Positions 27,665 through 36,897 of a DNA stretch of 64,000 nt are shown piece by piece. Both the position numbers and the translations under genes were made by a program. Source of the stretch: Planctomycetota bacterium (lineage in GTDB: Bacteria; Planctomycetota; Planctomycetia; Planctomycetales; Planctomycetaceae); NCBI GenBank assembly GCA_022600195.1, contig JAHZKX010000049.1, forward strand, positions 79,573 to 143,572. The letters run 5' to 3'. The notes under the pieces are model-generated. The model did no database searches. It worked only from the letters and a program-made list of their open reading frames with translations, and had not been told where the DNA came from. Numbering within the stretch: position 1 is the first letter of the stretch; every line of letters starts with the position of its first letter.

Positions 27665-29116
27665 TCAGCCGGTCACCAGTTTTTTCATGAACTCACCTTC
27701 ATTCAAAGTCGGTCGTTCAGGGCTTCCTTTATGGCGATATTCCAGTTTCATATTACTCAGACCCATTAAGTGATAGATGCTGGTGTGAATATCACGCACA
27801 TGCATCCGGTCTTCGACCGCATAGAGGCCCAGCTCATCAGTGCCCCCAATTGTTTGCCCGCCTTTAACGCCTCCACCGGCCATCCACATGGTAAAGCCTG
27901 TGGGATTATGATCGCGGCCATCCCCTTTTTCACTCATCGGCGTGCGACCAAATTCACCGCCCCACACCACCAAAGTGGAATCTAACAGACCTCTCTGTTT
28001 GAGATCTTTCAACAGACCGGCAACGCACTTATCCATACCTTTACAAAGCGCCGCGTGGCGCTTTTCAATGCCGGAGTGAGAATCCCATTTGCTGCCCGTG
28101 CCGTTATAAAGCTGGATGAAGCGTACGCCCCGCTCAACCATTCTTCGCGCTAACAGACAATTCGTGCCATAAACTTTGGTCTCTTTCTGATCCATACCAT
28201 ACAGTTCATACGTCTCTTTGGTTTCCTGGGTTAAATCGACGGCTTCAGGAGCAGCGGCCTGCATTCGAAAAGCCAATTCGTAAGATTCAATTCTTGCATC
28301 CAATTCAGATTGCTGTTTCCGCGACTGTGCATGACGTTGATTCAGAGTCGCCAGCAAATCCAGTTTTCCCGCTTCCTGGGAAGCGAAAATATTTTGGGGC
28401 CGATACAGGTTGGAAATCGGTTCTTTTCCCGTATTCAGTCGAGTGCCCTGATACACGGCAGGAATAAAGGCGGTTCCCCAGTTCCGTGGACCATTTACAG
28501 TCGTTCCGTTGTTGTCCTGAATCACAACGAATGCGGGCAGGCTTTCGTTTTCCGTACCCAGACCGTAGGTCACCCAGCTACCTAATGAGGGGCGACCGGC
28601 GAGGGGAATGCACGTATTCATCTGGCAGACGCCACCGGCATGATTGATGCCATTCGTCCAGCAGCCACGCACCACGGCGATATCATCAACGCAGGTCACG
28701 GTATGCGGCAGCCAATCGGAAACCCAGGTTCCTGCTTCACCATGCTGCTTCCATTTTCGTTTCGAAGCGAGCAAAGGTGAGTTCACTTCTCCCATTGCGG
28801 TAATCGGCCGCTTAAAACTTTCCGGCAGCGGTTTCCCTGCCAGTTTTTGTACTTCCGGCTTGGGATCAAACAGATCGATGTGGCTCGGTCCACCTTCCAT
28901 GAACAGAAAGATCACACTTTTCGCCGTCGCCGGGAAGTGTGTCTGCTTTGCTGCCAGAGGTGACATCGGTTTGGTGCTGGTCTTGACTGCGGCCTGAGCC
29001 TGCTGTGCCAACATGGCATTTAAGGCAATACCACCAAAACCGGCTCCTGCCTGCAAAAGCAGTTGTCGTCGATTGATGACCGATTCAGGAAATGCCTGAG
29101 TGGGTTGATTACTCAT
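27665..29116 (-). CDS. DUF1501 domain protein (first copy in the operon)
   Basis: 483 residues. A twin-arginine-like start (NRRQLLLQAGAGFGGIALNAMLAQQAQA) suggests export. The family marks are SVIFLFMEGGPSHIDLFDPKP near residue 67, GSWVTYGLGTENESLPAFVVI, LVVWGGEFGRTPM, GRDHNPTGFTMWMAGGGVKGG and the closing GGTDELGLYAVEDRMHVRD. It is clearly a paralogue of the copy at 22931-24394, but not near-identical. It begins 41 bases after the stop of the 1075-residue PSCyt/PSD1 gene. About 295 bases with no gene separate its stop from the next PSD1 gene; that stretch is AT-rich and could hold a second promoter. Enzymatic function is not established for the family. Confidence 0.95.
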   Translation of the reverse strand: MSNQPTQAFPESVINRRQLLLQAGAGFGGIALNAMLAQQAQAAVKTSTKPMSPLAAKQTHFPATAKSVIFLFMEGGPSHIDLFDPKPEVQKLAGKPLPESFKRPITAMGEVNSPLLASKRKWKQHGEAGTWVSDWLPHTVTCVDDIAVVRGCWTNGINHAGGVCQMNTCIPLAGRPSLGSWVTYGLGTENESLPAFVVIQDNNGTTVNGPRNWGTAFIPAVYQGTRLNTGKEPISNLYRPQNIFASQEAGKLDLLATLNQRHAQSRKQQSELDARIESYELAFRMQAAAPEAVDLTQETKETYELYGMDQKETKVYGTNCLLARRMVERGVRFIQLYNGTGSKWDSHSGIEKRHAALCKGMDKCVAGLLKDLKQRGLLDSTLVVWGGEFGRTPMSEKGDGRDHNPTGFTMWMAGGGVKGGQTIGGTDELGLYAVEDRMHVRDIHTSIYHLMGLSNMKLEYRHKGSPERPTLNEGEFMKKLVTG

Positions 29117-29157
29117 ACTATTGTCTTTCCGCTATTACTATCGTGGATCACGCTTGA

Positions 29158-32100
29158 TTAATCGAGGTAGAGAAATTCGTTGGAGTTTAACATCACGTGA
29201 CATAAATCTGCTAACGCCTGTTGTCGCGCGTTGTTTGCCACCGTTGATGTATTCGAGGGCAGGATGTGCAGCGCGTCAGCCACGCTGTTTTTGAGAAGTC
29301 CCTGTTTGGTATTAAATTCCCAGAAGCCAATTGCCGAAGCGTGTGGCTTTCCGGAGGAATGAATTAACAGTTCTTCCTGGCTTAAAGCCGCGCGGGATAA
29401 CCTGACATTATCGAGCAGACCGTTCCATCTGCTGCCTGTCGTTTTATCCCGGCCTCCGAGAACAAGCTCATTTTCAGGACGATAGTCGCTGATGACTTTG
29501 TGTTTGACAGAGACGCGCTGCAGCGGTTTTTTTGAAAACAGCTCTTTGACATAAAATTGAATTCCCGTTTCACCGGTTTCAGCCATCTTAAGCGAGGCGG
29601 CAACATAATACGGCTTGTTCAGTTCCAGATGCAGATTGGAAGCAACCACTTCATAGGTGAGTTTGCCCGCCTGATTGTTTCCCACCAGTTGCAGAATCAG
29701 ATTTCGTGGTTTATAGGCTGATTTCTGGCTTGTGACACCAAACGACCATCCTCGCTGTTTGGTATTTCCCGTCCATTGTGAGGCAATCGTATTCACGGCG
29801 GCATTTTCATAGACCGACCCTAATTGCACATAAGCTTCAATCGTGAAATCCTGATCTGGTAGATTTTTTGAAGCTGGAATGTGCAGCTTTGTCAGCGTCG
29901 ATCCTTTTCCGAGCTTGATTGCTTCCTTCGTCGTTTTTGTGATTTCGCCGATAAACGTTTTCTGCCGGCCAGCTGCTTCCGCTGTGATCCGTTTTTGTTG
30001 CGATTTCAAAAAATCTGAATAGAGATCAACTTCTACCGGTTCTGGATCTTTACCAAACGTCATCTTATGGAGATAGGACACCATTTCCCTGTCATCGGCA
30101 AATGACTTTGCTTTCAGGGAACGGGCCATTGCGTTGGCGCGTTTCAGAAACCAATCCCCATTAATCATCAACAATGCCTGATTTGCCGTTGTAGTGACAT
30201 CGCGTTGCGCGACACTTTTGATACCACCGGGCAGATCAAAGGCTCCCAAAACAGGGTCTTGCACGTTGCGTTTCATAATTGTGTAAACACTACGGCGTGG
30301 TAGATTGGCACTTACGCTGGGTCCTCCCAGTTTTTGATCGAGTTCTCCGGAAAGAAACAGTGCTGAATCCCGAATGTCTTCTGCATTGAGTCTGCGAATG
30401 TTGGCACGCCAGTGCAGACGATTTTGGGGATCTTTGAGTTCTGCCTGTTTCGCAGCAGGATGAAAAGCGGCGAGTCGATATGTGGACGAGTTCATAATCA
30501 GACGATGCAGTTTTTTAATGCTCCAACCATTGTCCACAAAATAGGATGTGAGCCAATCCAACAGTTCGGGATGACTGGGCGCTTCGCCCATATGTCCGAA
30601 TTCGTTTGCCGTGGAAACCAGACCCGTTCCAAAATGGTACTGCCAGACACGGTTTGCGATCACACGCGTTGTCAGTCGATTTTGTGGATTGACCATCCAG
30701 TTTGCTAACGCGGTGCGACGTCCTGAAGAATGGGGGGCTGTCGAAATGGGGATGATTTCCGCTTCGCCAGGTTTCAAAAGAGAAAGAAATCCGGGAACAA
30801 TCGGCTTGTGTTCGGGATCATCGGGAATGGTCGTAATCGGAAGCGCTCCCCGTGCATCGGTGACACTCATGCCCGTCGGCAACGGTTTCGGTTTGAGCTT
30901 ATCAAAGGCAGCCAGTTCTTTAAGTAGTGCGCGATATTTTTCACCGTCAGGTTTTTCGCTCTTCTTTAAAGTGGCGAGAGATGTTTTCTGCTTGATGACG
31001 ACCTGCCTTTGCACGAGGTCTGCCAACTGGTGATCCAGGGCAGTCCGTTTCTCTTCCGGTTTTGCCATTATTTCCTGCAGGTCAGCCGGAAACATTTTGA
31101 TTTGACTTTGCGCTGCTTTTTTAAGTGTATCCCGTATTAACGCATCGATTTTAGTACGAATGCCTGCCGTCTTTTTTTCCCAGATTTCAAATTTCTGGTT
31201 ATATTCTGCCAACTCTTTCGGTGTCGCAAAAGGAACATCATCCCGCGGCATCAGAGGTGCAAAGAATGCCTGCAGCCGGTAATAATCCTGGTGAGGGATC
31301 GGGTCAAATTTGTGATCGTGACACCGTGCACATCCCATGCTGACTCCCATAAAGACATCACCGGTGGCATCGGTAATGTTATCCAGAATATCATTCCACT
31401 GGGTGCGTGAATCACGCTGGTTATATTCATAAAGATTGTGTCTCAGAAAGCCTGTTGCCGCTAATGCATCAGGATCTTCAGGGGCAATTTCATCTCCGGC
31501 CAGTTGTTCTCTCACAAACTGTGAATAAGGTTTATCGGTGTTGAAGGAACGAATGACATAGTCTCGATAACGCCAGATTTCCGGGCGAAATGCATCCTGG
31601 TTGAAACCATCCGACTCGGCATAACGTACGACGTCGAGCCAGTGCCGGGCCCATTTCTCACCGTAATGAGGATTCTCCAGCAATTCATCAACCAGACGCG
31701 ACCAGGCGTCAGGCGAGGTATCATTTATAAAAGCGTTGATTTGCTCCACAGTGGGAGGCAGGCCAATCAAATCGTAGTACGCACGCCTGATTAAGGTGGT
31801 ACGGCTGGCTTCATCAGCGGGAGTCAGCCCTGCTTTTTTCAGACGGTCATAGACAAAGGCATCCACCGGGTTTTTTGACCAGGCACTTTGATCGACTTGA
31901 GGAACCCTGGTTGGTTTGACAGGCTGAAACGACCAGAAGCTACGATCTTCCTCAGTAAAAAAGTTCTCATTGCTTCTTTGTTTGATGACGTAGTCTTTAT
32001 TTTCAGGCCAATAGGCGCCTTCGTTGACCCAACGGGTTAAAGCGGCGATTTCTTTGTCTTTCAGTTTACTTTCCGGCGGCATTTCAAAGGATTCGAAATT

Positions 32101-32385
32101 GATCGCTTCCACCAGGATGCTCTCGTTTGACTTGCCGGGCACGATCGCAGGACCACTTTCTCCTCCTTGAAGAATTGCTTTCAGAGAATCAAGACGCAAG
32201 TCGCCTTTCTGCTTTTTCTCACCGTGACATTCCAGACAGTGCTTGATCAGCAGCGGACGAACTTCCTTCTCAAAAAAATGAAGCTGCTTCACATTCACGG
32301 GTGAATTAGCGGCTTTCACTTTTTCTGCTGCACTCACCAGATTGGCGGCAACCAAAAGAAACAGACTTACGATAAGGAGTCTCAT
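29158..32385 (-). CDS. PSCyt1-PSCyt2-PSD1 protein with an inserted LamG-like domain
   Basis: 1075 residues: signal peptide (MRLLIVSLFLLVAANLVSAAE), PSCyt1 with CLECH (residue 51), PSCyt2 with RRAYYDLIGLPPTVEQI, KWARHWLDVVRYAESDGF and the second heme-like motif CARCHDHKFDPIPH, then PSD1 (about 560-790, ALANWMVNPQNRLTTRVIANRVW). Within the C-terminal part of PSD1 sits a concanavalin/LamG-like domain of about 190 residues (about 840-1030: FTIEAYVQLGS, then WSFGVTS, then WNGLLDNVRLSRAALSQEEL). After it the PSD1 ending resumes (ALADLCHVMLNSNEFLYLD). LamG domains often bind sugars, so a polysaccharide-bound role is possible. It is the first structural gene after FecR, 74 bases downstream, and is followed by its DUF1501 partner. 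Confidence 0.93.
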   Translation of the reverse strand: MRLLIVSLFLLVAANLVSAAEKVKAANSPVNVKQLHFFEKEVRPLLIKHCLECHGEKKQKGDLRLDSLKAILQGGESGPAIVPGKSNESILVEAINFESFEMPPESKLKDKEIAALTRWVNEGAYWPENKDYVIKQRSNENFFTEEDRSFWSFQPVKPTRVPQVDQSAWSKNPVDAFVYDRLKKAGLTPADEASRTTLIRRAYYDLIGLPPTVEQINAFINDTSPDAWSRLVDELLENPHYGEKWARHWLDVVRYAESDGFNQDAFRPEIWRYRDYVIRSFNTDKPYSQFVREQLAGDEIAPEDPDALAATGFLRHNLYEYNQRDSRTQWNDILDNITDATGDVFMGVSMGCARCHDHKFDPIPHQDYYRLQAFFAPLMPRDDVPFATPKELAEYNQKFEIWEKKTAGIRTKIDALIRDTLKKAAQSQIKMFPADLQEIMAKPEEKRTALDHQLADLVQRQVVIKQKTSLATLKKSEKPDGEKYRALLKELAAFDKLKPKPLPTGMSVTDARGALPITTIPDDPEHKPIVPGFLSLLKPGEAEIIPISTAPHSSGRRTALANWMVNPQNRLTTRVIANRVWQYHFGTGLVSTANEFGHMGEAPSHPELLDWLTSYFVDNGWSIKKLHRLIMNSSTYRLAAFHPAAKQAELKDPQNRLHWRANIRRLNAEDIRDSALFLSGELDQKLGGPSVSANLPRRSVYTIMKRNVQDPVLGAFDLPGGIKSVAQRDVTTTANQALLMINGDWFLKRANAMARSLKAKSFADDREMVSYLHKMTFGKDPEPVEVDLYSDFLKSQQKRITAEAAGRQKTFIGEITKTTKEAIKLGKGSTLTKLHIPASKNLPDQDFTIEAYVQLGSVYENAAVNTIASQWTGNTKQRGWSFGVTSQKSAYKPRNLILQLVGNNQAGKLTYEVVASNLHLELNKPYYVAASLKMAETGETGIQFYVKELFSKKPLQRVSVKHKVISDYRPENELVLGGRDKTTGSRWNGLLDNVRLSRAALSQEELLIHSSGKPHASAIGFWEFNTKQGLLKNSVADALHILPSNTSTVANNARQQALADLCHVMLNSNEFLYLD

Positions 32386-32459
32386 GAATCAGGCCTTTGT
32401 TATTAATCGATGCCGCGAAAAAAATCGATTTTCTAATGGCATCACGCCAGGTTTTGCTA

Positions 32460-34160
32460 TTATTTTTTGGGACGTTTTAAGGGAGGGAGACCGGCGATAA
32501 ATACGGGGTCAATGATATCAGCGTTATCTTGCGCATCCTGAAGAAATAAACCTTCAACCGTTTCTCCCTCTGCAAATCCCAGGTCAGACAGATCAATGCC
32601 CACAGCCAGTGCTTTGGCACCGACGATGTGCAAATTGCCGCCATTCCCCAGGGCAGTTTCCAACTCATTGCGAGAACTAATACCGGATTTTTGTTTATTA
32701 TTAAAAATGTGTAACCAGAATTTCTCTAATGATTTTGCTTCCGGCGAAGCAAGATCGATATCAAACTGTTCAATTTTATGTGTTTTCCGTTTCGAGGCAA
32801 AAGGTAACGGAGTGGCGTAAAAGGCATCGCCGGCTGTGGTGTGAACAATGACCTGCAGATCAAACAGAACAATATCGGGTCCGGCATCATTAATGACGGG
32901 TTCGCGGAAACGAATCGCCATTCCCGGTGTATTGGGCTGATTCGGATCCTCAACTTCATTCATCACGGGTGGCGCGGTCAAAGGTGTGGTCGAACCAGAG
33001 GGATTCACAACGCCGGTCAACAGACTTCGATCCTGATCGAGCAGATGTCTGCGTAAAGTGAGGGGGTTACCATCAGTGGCAGGGTCAATGCCATCGTTTC
33101 TGGTCAGAAAGGAGCTGCCTTTGTAGTGAGTCAGCTCAATCCCGATCAAATCTTCGACCGCATATTGATACGCGGTTCCCCCTCTCTGGATCGTAACACT
33201 TGTGAGATCTTCTGCTTTGCGACGCGGTCCCACAGTGGTCGTATAGGAAATCACCCGATCGGGTAATGTTGAAACATATTGATGGCTGTCAAAGGGAATT
33301 TGATCAACGACTAATCCGTTATTCGTGGTTAAACGCTGTGCCATGCCTTTGGTCAATCGTTTTGCAGTAATGCCGGAATTATCATCCCGTTTAATCGGGC
33401 GGACATCCGTTTCGCCTTCGATCACTTGCACGTCGGTATTACCGGCTTCTGAAACATTGACCGAAAACCGAGTACCATAATCGACAACGTTAGACAGCGG
33501 TGTTTCGACAGTGAAACCTTCTGCCCCTTCAGGAGCATAAACAGAACATGCACCGTAGCGGATCGCCAGGTGCTCTATTCCTCCAGATTCAAACACAGCC
33601 GGTCCTGTCAGAATGACCTCTGCACCATTAGAGAAAACAATTTGGACCTGCCCTGCAGAGATGGCATATTCCTGATAAGTTTCGATCGGCGACCCCACTT
33701 TGAGAACAGGCGCACCGTCCGCAAAACGAACTGCCGCTGTTTGAGTTACTTCCGCAACAGAAATGTTCTTGGGAGAAGTCTCAACTTGACTGATTTGAGT
33801 CGGCGTTGATGGTTTTAGATTGAGAAAAAGAAAGCTGCCTACGATTGTGGCACAGATGGCAGTCACCATCAGCCAGAGAGATTGAGTTGTCGTAAACGTA
33901 TTCTTCGAGGATACTTTCTCCTGGAAGTTTGGTATTGTCTGTGCGTGAAAATGAAAATCGATCTCGGTTTCAGGCTGTTCATCGTGCAGTCGCTCAAGAT
34001 TGAGATGCAACTCCAGGTAATTGAAATAGTCACGTCTTGCCTCGGCGTCTTCGGCTAATATCTTCTCCAGCATGAGATGCTGTTCCGTTGTGATCGTTTC
34101 GTTGCAGAGTGCCCCAAACAGATCATACAGGTTTTCGTTCTGACTGTTCTGTTGCATCAT
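32460..34160 (-). CDS. FecR-domain membrane protein (anti-sigma-like)
   Basis: 566 residues. The cytoplasmic N-terminus (about 1-90: LYDLFGALCNETITTEQHLMLEKILAEDAEARRDYFNYLELH) is the DUF-type anti-sigma start seen in planctomycete FecR proteins. One membrane helix follows (about 92-115, LWLMVTAICATIVGSFLFLNL). A FecR domain comes next (about 150-270: ISAGQVQIVFSNGAEVILTGPAVFES, then VETPLSNVVDYGTRFSVNVSEAGNTDVQVIEGETDV). The long C-terminal beta-rich part is not recognised. The ATG overlaps the sigma factor stop by four bases, so translation is coupled. It probably holds the sigma factor at the membrane until an outside signal arrives; the signal is unknown. Confidence 0.88.
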   Translation of the reverse strand: MMQQNSQNENLYDLFGALCNETITTEQHLMLEKILAEDAEARRDYFNYLELHLNLERLHDEQPETEIDFHFHAQTIPNFQEKVSSKNTFTTTQSLWLMVTAICATIVGSFLFLNLKPSTPTQISQVETSPKNISVAEVTQTAAVRFADGAPVLKVGSPIETYQEYAISAGQVQIVFSNGAEVILTGPAVFESGGIEHLAIRYGACSVYAPEGAEGFTVETPLSNVVDYGTRFSVNVSEAGNTDVQVIEGETDVRPIKRDDNSGITAKRLTKGMAQRLTTNNGLVVDQIPFDSHQYVSTLPDRVISYTTTVGPRRKAEDLTSVTIQRGGTAYQYAVEDLIGIELTHYKGSSFLTRNDGIDPATDGNPLTLRRHLLDQDRSLLTGVVNPSGSTTPLTAPPVMNEVEDPNQPNTPGMAIRFREPVINDAGPDIVLFDLQVIVHTTAGDAFYATPLPFASKRKTHKIEQFDIDLASPEAKSLEKFWLHIFNNKQKSGISSRNELETALGNGGNLHIVGAKALAVGIDLSDLGFAEGETVEGLFLQDAQDNADIIDPVFIAGLPPLKRPKK

Positions 34161-34714
34161 TTTCCCTCTCCTGTATATGACAAGATGCGATCAATACAGT
34201 GAGTCAATTGACGACGAATCTGATTAAGCCTGTTATATAATGTTTGAATGGCTGTCCCGGTTGCCTCGGCCACATCTTTGACCGGTGACTGACCGCGATA
34301 AACCTGATCCACCAGTTTTTGATCCTTCTCTTTCAATTTTTGAATACAGTCCTGTAAAGCAGAGGCCCTCTGGTTAAACTTGAGTTGCGGAATCTCTGCT
34401 CTCTCATCAGCCAGCTGCTGAATGACATCATCCTGAAATTGTAATCTTTTTCGTTGCGCGACTCGAATAAAGTTTTTCACTTCATAGAATGCCACACCAC
34501 AAGCCCAGGAAAAAAAACTGCAGGAATCATCATAATCGGAAAATTTTTTCCAGAGAATCAGACTGGTTCGCTGGAAAACATCTTCTGCGTCATCCCGATT
34601 TGGCAGCAGGGAATAGATATACGAATAGAGCTGATTCCGATGCTGAGTAAACACATGCAGAAACTTCATCTGTAATTCATCAGGCAAGGCTGTCGATTCT
34701 TGATCGTTGCTCAT
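34157..34714 (-). CDS. ECF RNA polymerase sigma factor (Rhodopirellula/Verrucomicrobium type)
   Basis: 185 residues. Sigma region 2 (about 20-85) shows LYSYIYSLLPNRDDAEDVFQRTSLILWKKF, with FFSWACGVAFYEVKNFIRVAQRKR following. Region 4 (about 115-175) shows LKEKDQKLVDQVYRGQSPVKDVAEATGTAIQTLYNRLNQIRRQLTHCI, a helix-turn-helix for the -35 element. There is no extra C-terminal domain. It heads the minus-strand operon of FecR, PSCyt/PSD1, DUF1501, PSD1 and DUF1501 genes and likely controls it. A TATAAT-like -10 lies about 110 bases upstream on the same strand (34824-34829), without a clear -35. Confidence 0.95.
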   Translation of the reverse strand: MSNDQESTALPDELQMKFLHVFTQHRNQLYSYIYSLLPNRDDAEDVFQRTSLILWKKFSDYDDSCSFFSWACGVAFYEVKNFIRVAQRKRLQFQDDVIQQLADERAEIPQLKFNQRASALQDCIQKLKEKDQKLVDQVYRGQSPVKDVAEATGTAIQTLYNRLNQIRRQLTHCIDRILSYTGEGK

Positions 34715-35173
34715 AAAACGATGTTATTCGTGCTTCTTGAAATTCCACAGAGACGCAACTTCAATCCCAACAATCGAAGTCCTCTATAAGATATCGTACA
34801 AACTCGCACCGACTTACTCCCTCATTATACAAAATCAATTTGTAAATGATTTAAATGTAGTAGTTTGCGAATCATAACCATTTGTAAGCTAAAGTATCAT
34901 ATAGCTTGGCTTTATCGAAAGTTCACTAACAATTATCAGTCTCAAGATAATAATGAAACGAACCATTTTCCATTAATTTTCAGGTAAATCCCTATATCTG
35001 CATACGACTACTTATACGGGGATCTCTAATTGATTTTCCTCAACCACCCGGATGAGTGCAGCATCACTTTCCCACCTGCAGGCGCGTCATGCGCTTCCAC
35101 GACCCCACCAACTGCACAATTGTCCTAATTCTAGATTCGATTTACAAACTCAGCTTAGAAAGACGCCTCTTTG
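34715..35173. other. Intergenic region between divergent sigma factor and DUF1559 genes
   Basis: 459 bases that should hold the promoters of both the ECF sigma operon (minus) and the DUF1559 gene (plus). On the minus strand TATAAT occurs at 34824-34829 but without a recognisable -35. The centre (34810-35000) is AT-rich. No reading frame or strong hairpin is seen. Confidence 0.5.
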
Positions 35174-36178
35174 ATGAAGAAATTAAGTCCATTGAACTAC
35201 CGACGGGGATTTACCCTGATTGAATTATTGGTAGTGATTGCCATTATTGCCATTTTAATAGCACTATTGTTACCCGCTGTTCAACAGGCGCGTGAAGCAG
35301 CTCGGAGAAGCACTTGTAAAAATAATTTAAAACAAATGGGTCTTGCGATGCACAATTACCATGAAACGTTTCGTACGTTTCCTCCCGGTTATGTGGAAGA
35401 AAATCTGCCTTCCAGTGGTGGTGTGATCGTTGATAACGAAGGACATTGGGCCTGGAATGCTTTACTCTTGCCTTACTTAGATCAGGCCCCTCTGTTCAAC
35501 CAGCTCAGTGTTGGTACGATTCCCGTATCTACGGTACTGAATACAGCAAGTATCCGAAATACAATGCAACAAACACTACCTGTATTTCGTTGTCCCTCAG
35601 ACACAGGACCACAAATTCATGACGAAGCCGGTCGTAGAATCAAAGCCACCGGTGGCTCGGAATATGGTCTGGCTGTGACAAATTACATTGCTTCAAATAG
35701 CTCTTATGGCCTGAAAAAGAATCAGGGATCAGATCCTGCCAGTACGGCCAATGGTGCTTTTTTCCGAAACAGTTCTGTGCAGATGCGTGACTTAAGCGAT
35801 GGCAGCAGTAATGTTATTCTGGCCGGCGAACGTGCCTATAAACTAGGATCAATCAAAGCATATGCAGGTGCTCTCTATGCAGCACGGGATTACAACGCAA
35901 CGGGTCCCGCTATCAGTTCTGATGGCTCCGGTTCAAATCAAGGTCTGATCTCCATCTTTGGAGGTGGTGCGGCACCGATCAATGCCAGTCCTGCATCGGG
36001 ACAGGGAAGAATTGCCTTCAGCAGTAAGCATGTTGGTGGTGCTCATTTCCTGTTTGGCGATGGTCGAATTAGATTCCTCAGCGAAAACATTGACCATAGA
36101 GCCGCCAGCATTGCAAATGACAGCACGTTGGAATACCTGATCGGTATTAATGATGGCAATGTAGTGGGTGAATATTAA
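35174..36178 (+). CDS. DUF1559 prepilin-like protein
   Basis: 334 residues from the ATG at 35174. The N-terminus is a textbook type IV prepilin: RRG, then [20 protein letters not shown] with the glutamate at +5, followed by [35 protein letters not shown], the DUF1559 start. The rest is the DUF1559 (SBP_bac_10) head with [26 protein letters not shown] and the C-terminal [25 protein letters not shown]. These exported, pilin-processed proteins exist in dozens of copies per planctomycete genome; their role is unknown, though surface fibres are plausible. A small lipoprotein gene follows about 210 bases later, beyond a hairpin, a pairing often seen in the phylum. Confidence 0.96.
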   Translation: MKKLSPLNYRRGFTLIELLVVIAIIAILIALLLPAVQQAREAARRSTCKNNLKQMGLAMHNYHETFRTFPPGYVEENLPSSGGVIVDNEGHWAWNALLLPYLDQAPLFNQLSVGTIPVSTVLNTASIRNTMQQTLPVFRCPSDTGPQIHDEAGRRIKATGGSEYGLAVTNYIASNSSYGLKKNQGSDPASTANGAFFRNSSVQMRDLSDGSSNVILAGERAYKLGSIKAYAGALYAARDYNATGPAISSDGSGSNQGLISIFGGGAAPINASPASGQGRIAFSSKHVGGAHFLFGDGRIRFLSENIDHRAASIANDSTLEYLIGINDGNVVGEY

Positions 36179-36210
36179 ACATTGACCATTTATTCAACGA
36201 ACGAGAATCC

Positions 36211-36247
36211 AAAGGGACGAGCAGTTTAAATGGCTGCTGGTCCCTTT
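36211..36247 (+). terminator. Strong hairpin after the DUF1559 gene
   Basis: AAAGGGACGAGCAG at 36211-36224 faces CTGCTGGTCCCTTT at 36234-36247: 13 of 14 positions pair, around a nine-base loop. There is no T run after it, so it is either a weak terminator or an RNA-stabilising element that lowers expression of the following lipoprotein gene relative to the pilin-like gene. Confidence 0.6.
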
Positions 36248-36389
36248 ATCGCTACGCAGAAACAAAAACCAGGAATCAGACGCCATCCTGGTTTCAACTT
36301 TTGCCGCAAGACCATCCCTTTAGCAGGCATGAAACATGCCGGTTCTTAAACTTTCACATACTAAAATCTATTACACTCAGGAGACTTCA

Positions 36390-36818
36390 ATGAAATTAAG
36401 AGGCAAATGGAACGGAATCTTTCTCTTCAATCTGATATGTATCATCGCTGCTGGATGTGGGGGCGGGTCCAGTGATCAACCGGATCTGGGGTCTGTTACC
36501 GGAAACATCGTTATCGATGAAAAACCAGTATCAGGTGCGATGGTCGTTTTCAGTCCCGAAAAAGGGCGTTCTTCAATGGGAATAACAGACGGTGATGGCA
36601 ATTATGAATTGACTTATGTTGGCGAGACACAAGGCGCCAAATTAGGCAAGCATACCATCAGCATCACTACCGTGCAGGAAGATAATTCAGAAGAATCGGG
36701 AGAAGAAGTAGCAAGTTTCAAAGAGTCAATTCCCGCCAAATATAATACGAAATCGACACTGACAGAAGAGGTAAAAGCTGGCGATAATGTCTTCGATTTT
36801 AAGCTGACCTCAAAATAA
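36390..36818 (+). CDS. Small lipoprotein with a carboxypeptidase-regulatory-like (transthyretin-like) domain
   Basis: 142 residues from the ATG at 36390, chosen because AGGAG lies at 36379-36383 and a lipoprotein signal follows (LFNLICIIAAGC, cysteine near residue 23). The open frame reaches up to 36336 but the extra residues do not fit a signal peptide. After a Gly/Ser spacer comes a beta-sandwich of the carboxypeptidase-regulatory type: GSVTGNIVIDEKPVSGAMVVFSPEKGRSSMGITDGDGNYELTY, then KLGKHTISITTV, ending VKAGDNVFDFKL. Such small lipoproteins commonly follow DUF1559 genes in planctomycetes, suggesting a shared surface function that is not known. Confidence 0.85.
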   Translation: MKLRGKWNGIFLFNLICIIAAGCGGGSSDQPDLGSVTGNIVIDEKPVSGAMVVFSPEKGRSSMGITDGDGNYELTYVGETQGAKLGKHTISITTVQEDNSEESGEEVASFKESIPAKYNTKSTLTEEVKAGDNVFDFKLTSK

Positions 36819-36842
36819 GCAAGGGCAGATCTTACCCAATTC

Positions 36843-36885
36843 AGGCTCTGTGGAATCAATGGGGATTCTTCAGAGTCTTTTTATT
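36843..36885 (+). terminator. Terminator after the lipoprotein gene
   Basis: AGGCTCTGTGGAATC at 36843-36857 pairs with GATTCTTCAGAGTCT at 36864-36878 (one mismatch and two G-T pairs), followed directly by a T-rich stretch. It ends the plus-strand DUF1559/lipoprotein transcript just before the converging heme-protein gene. Confidence 0.8.
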
Positions 36886-36897
36886 TGTTCTGTTGGG

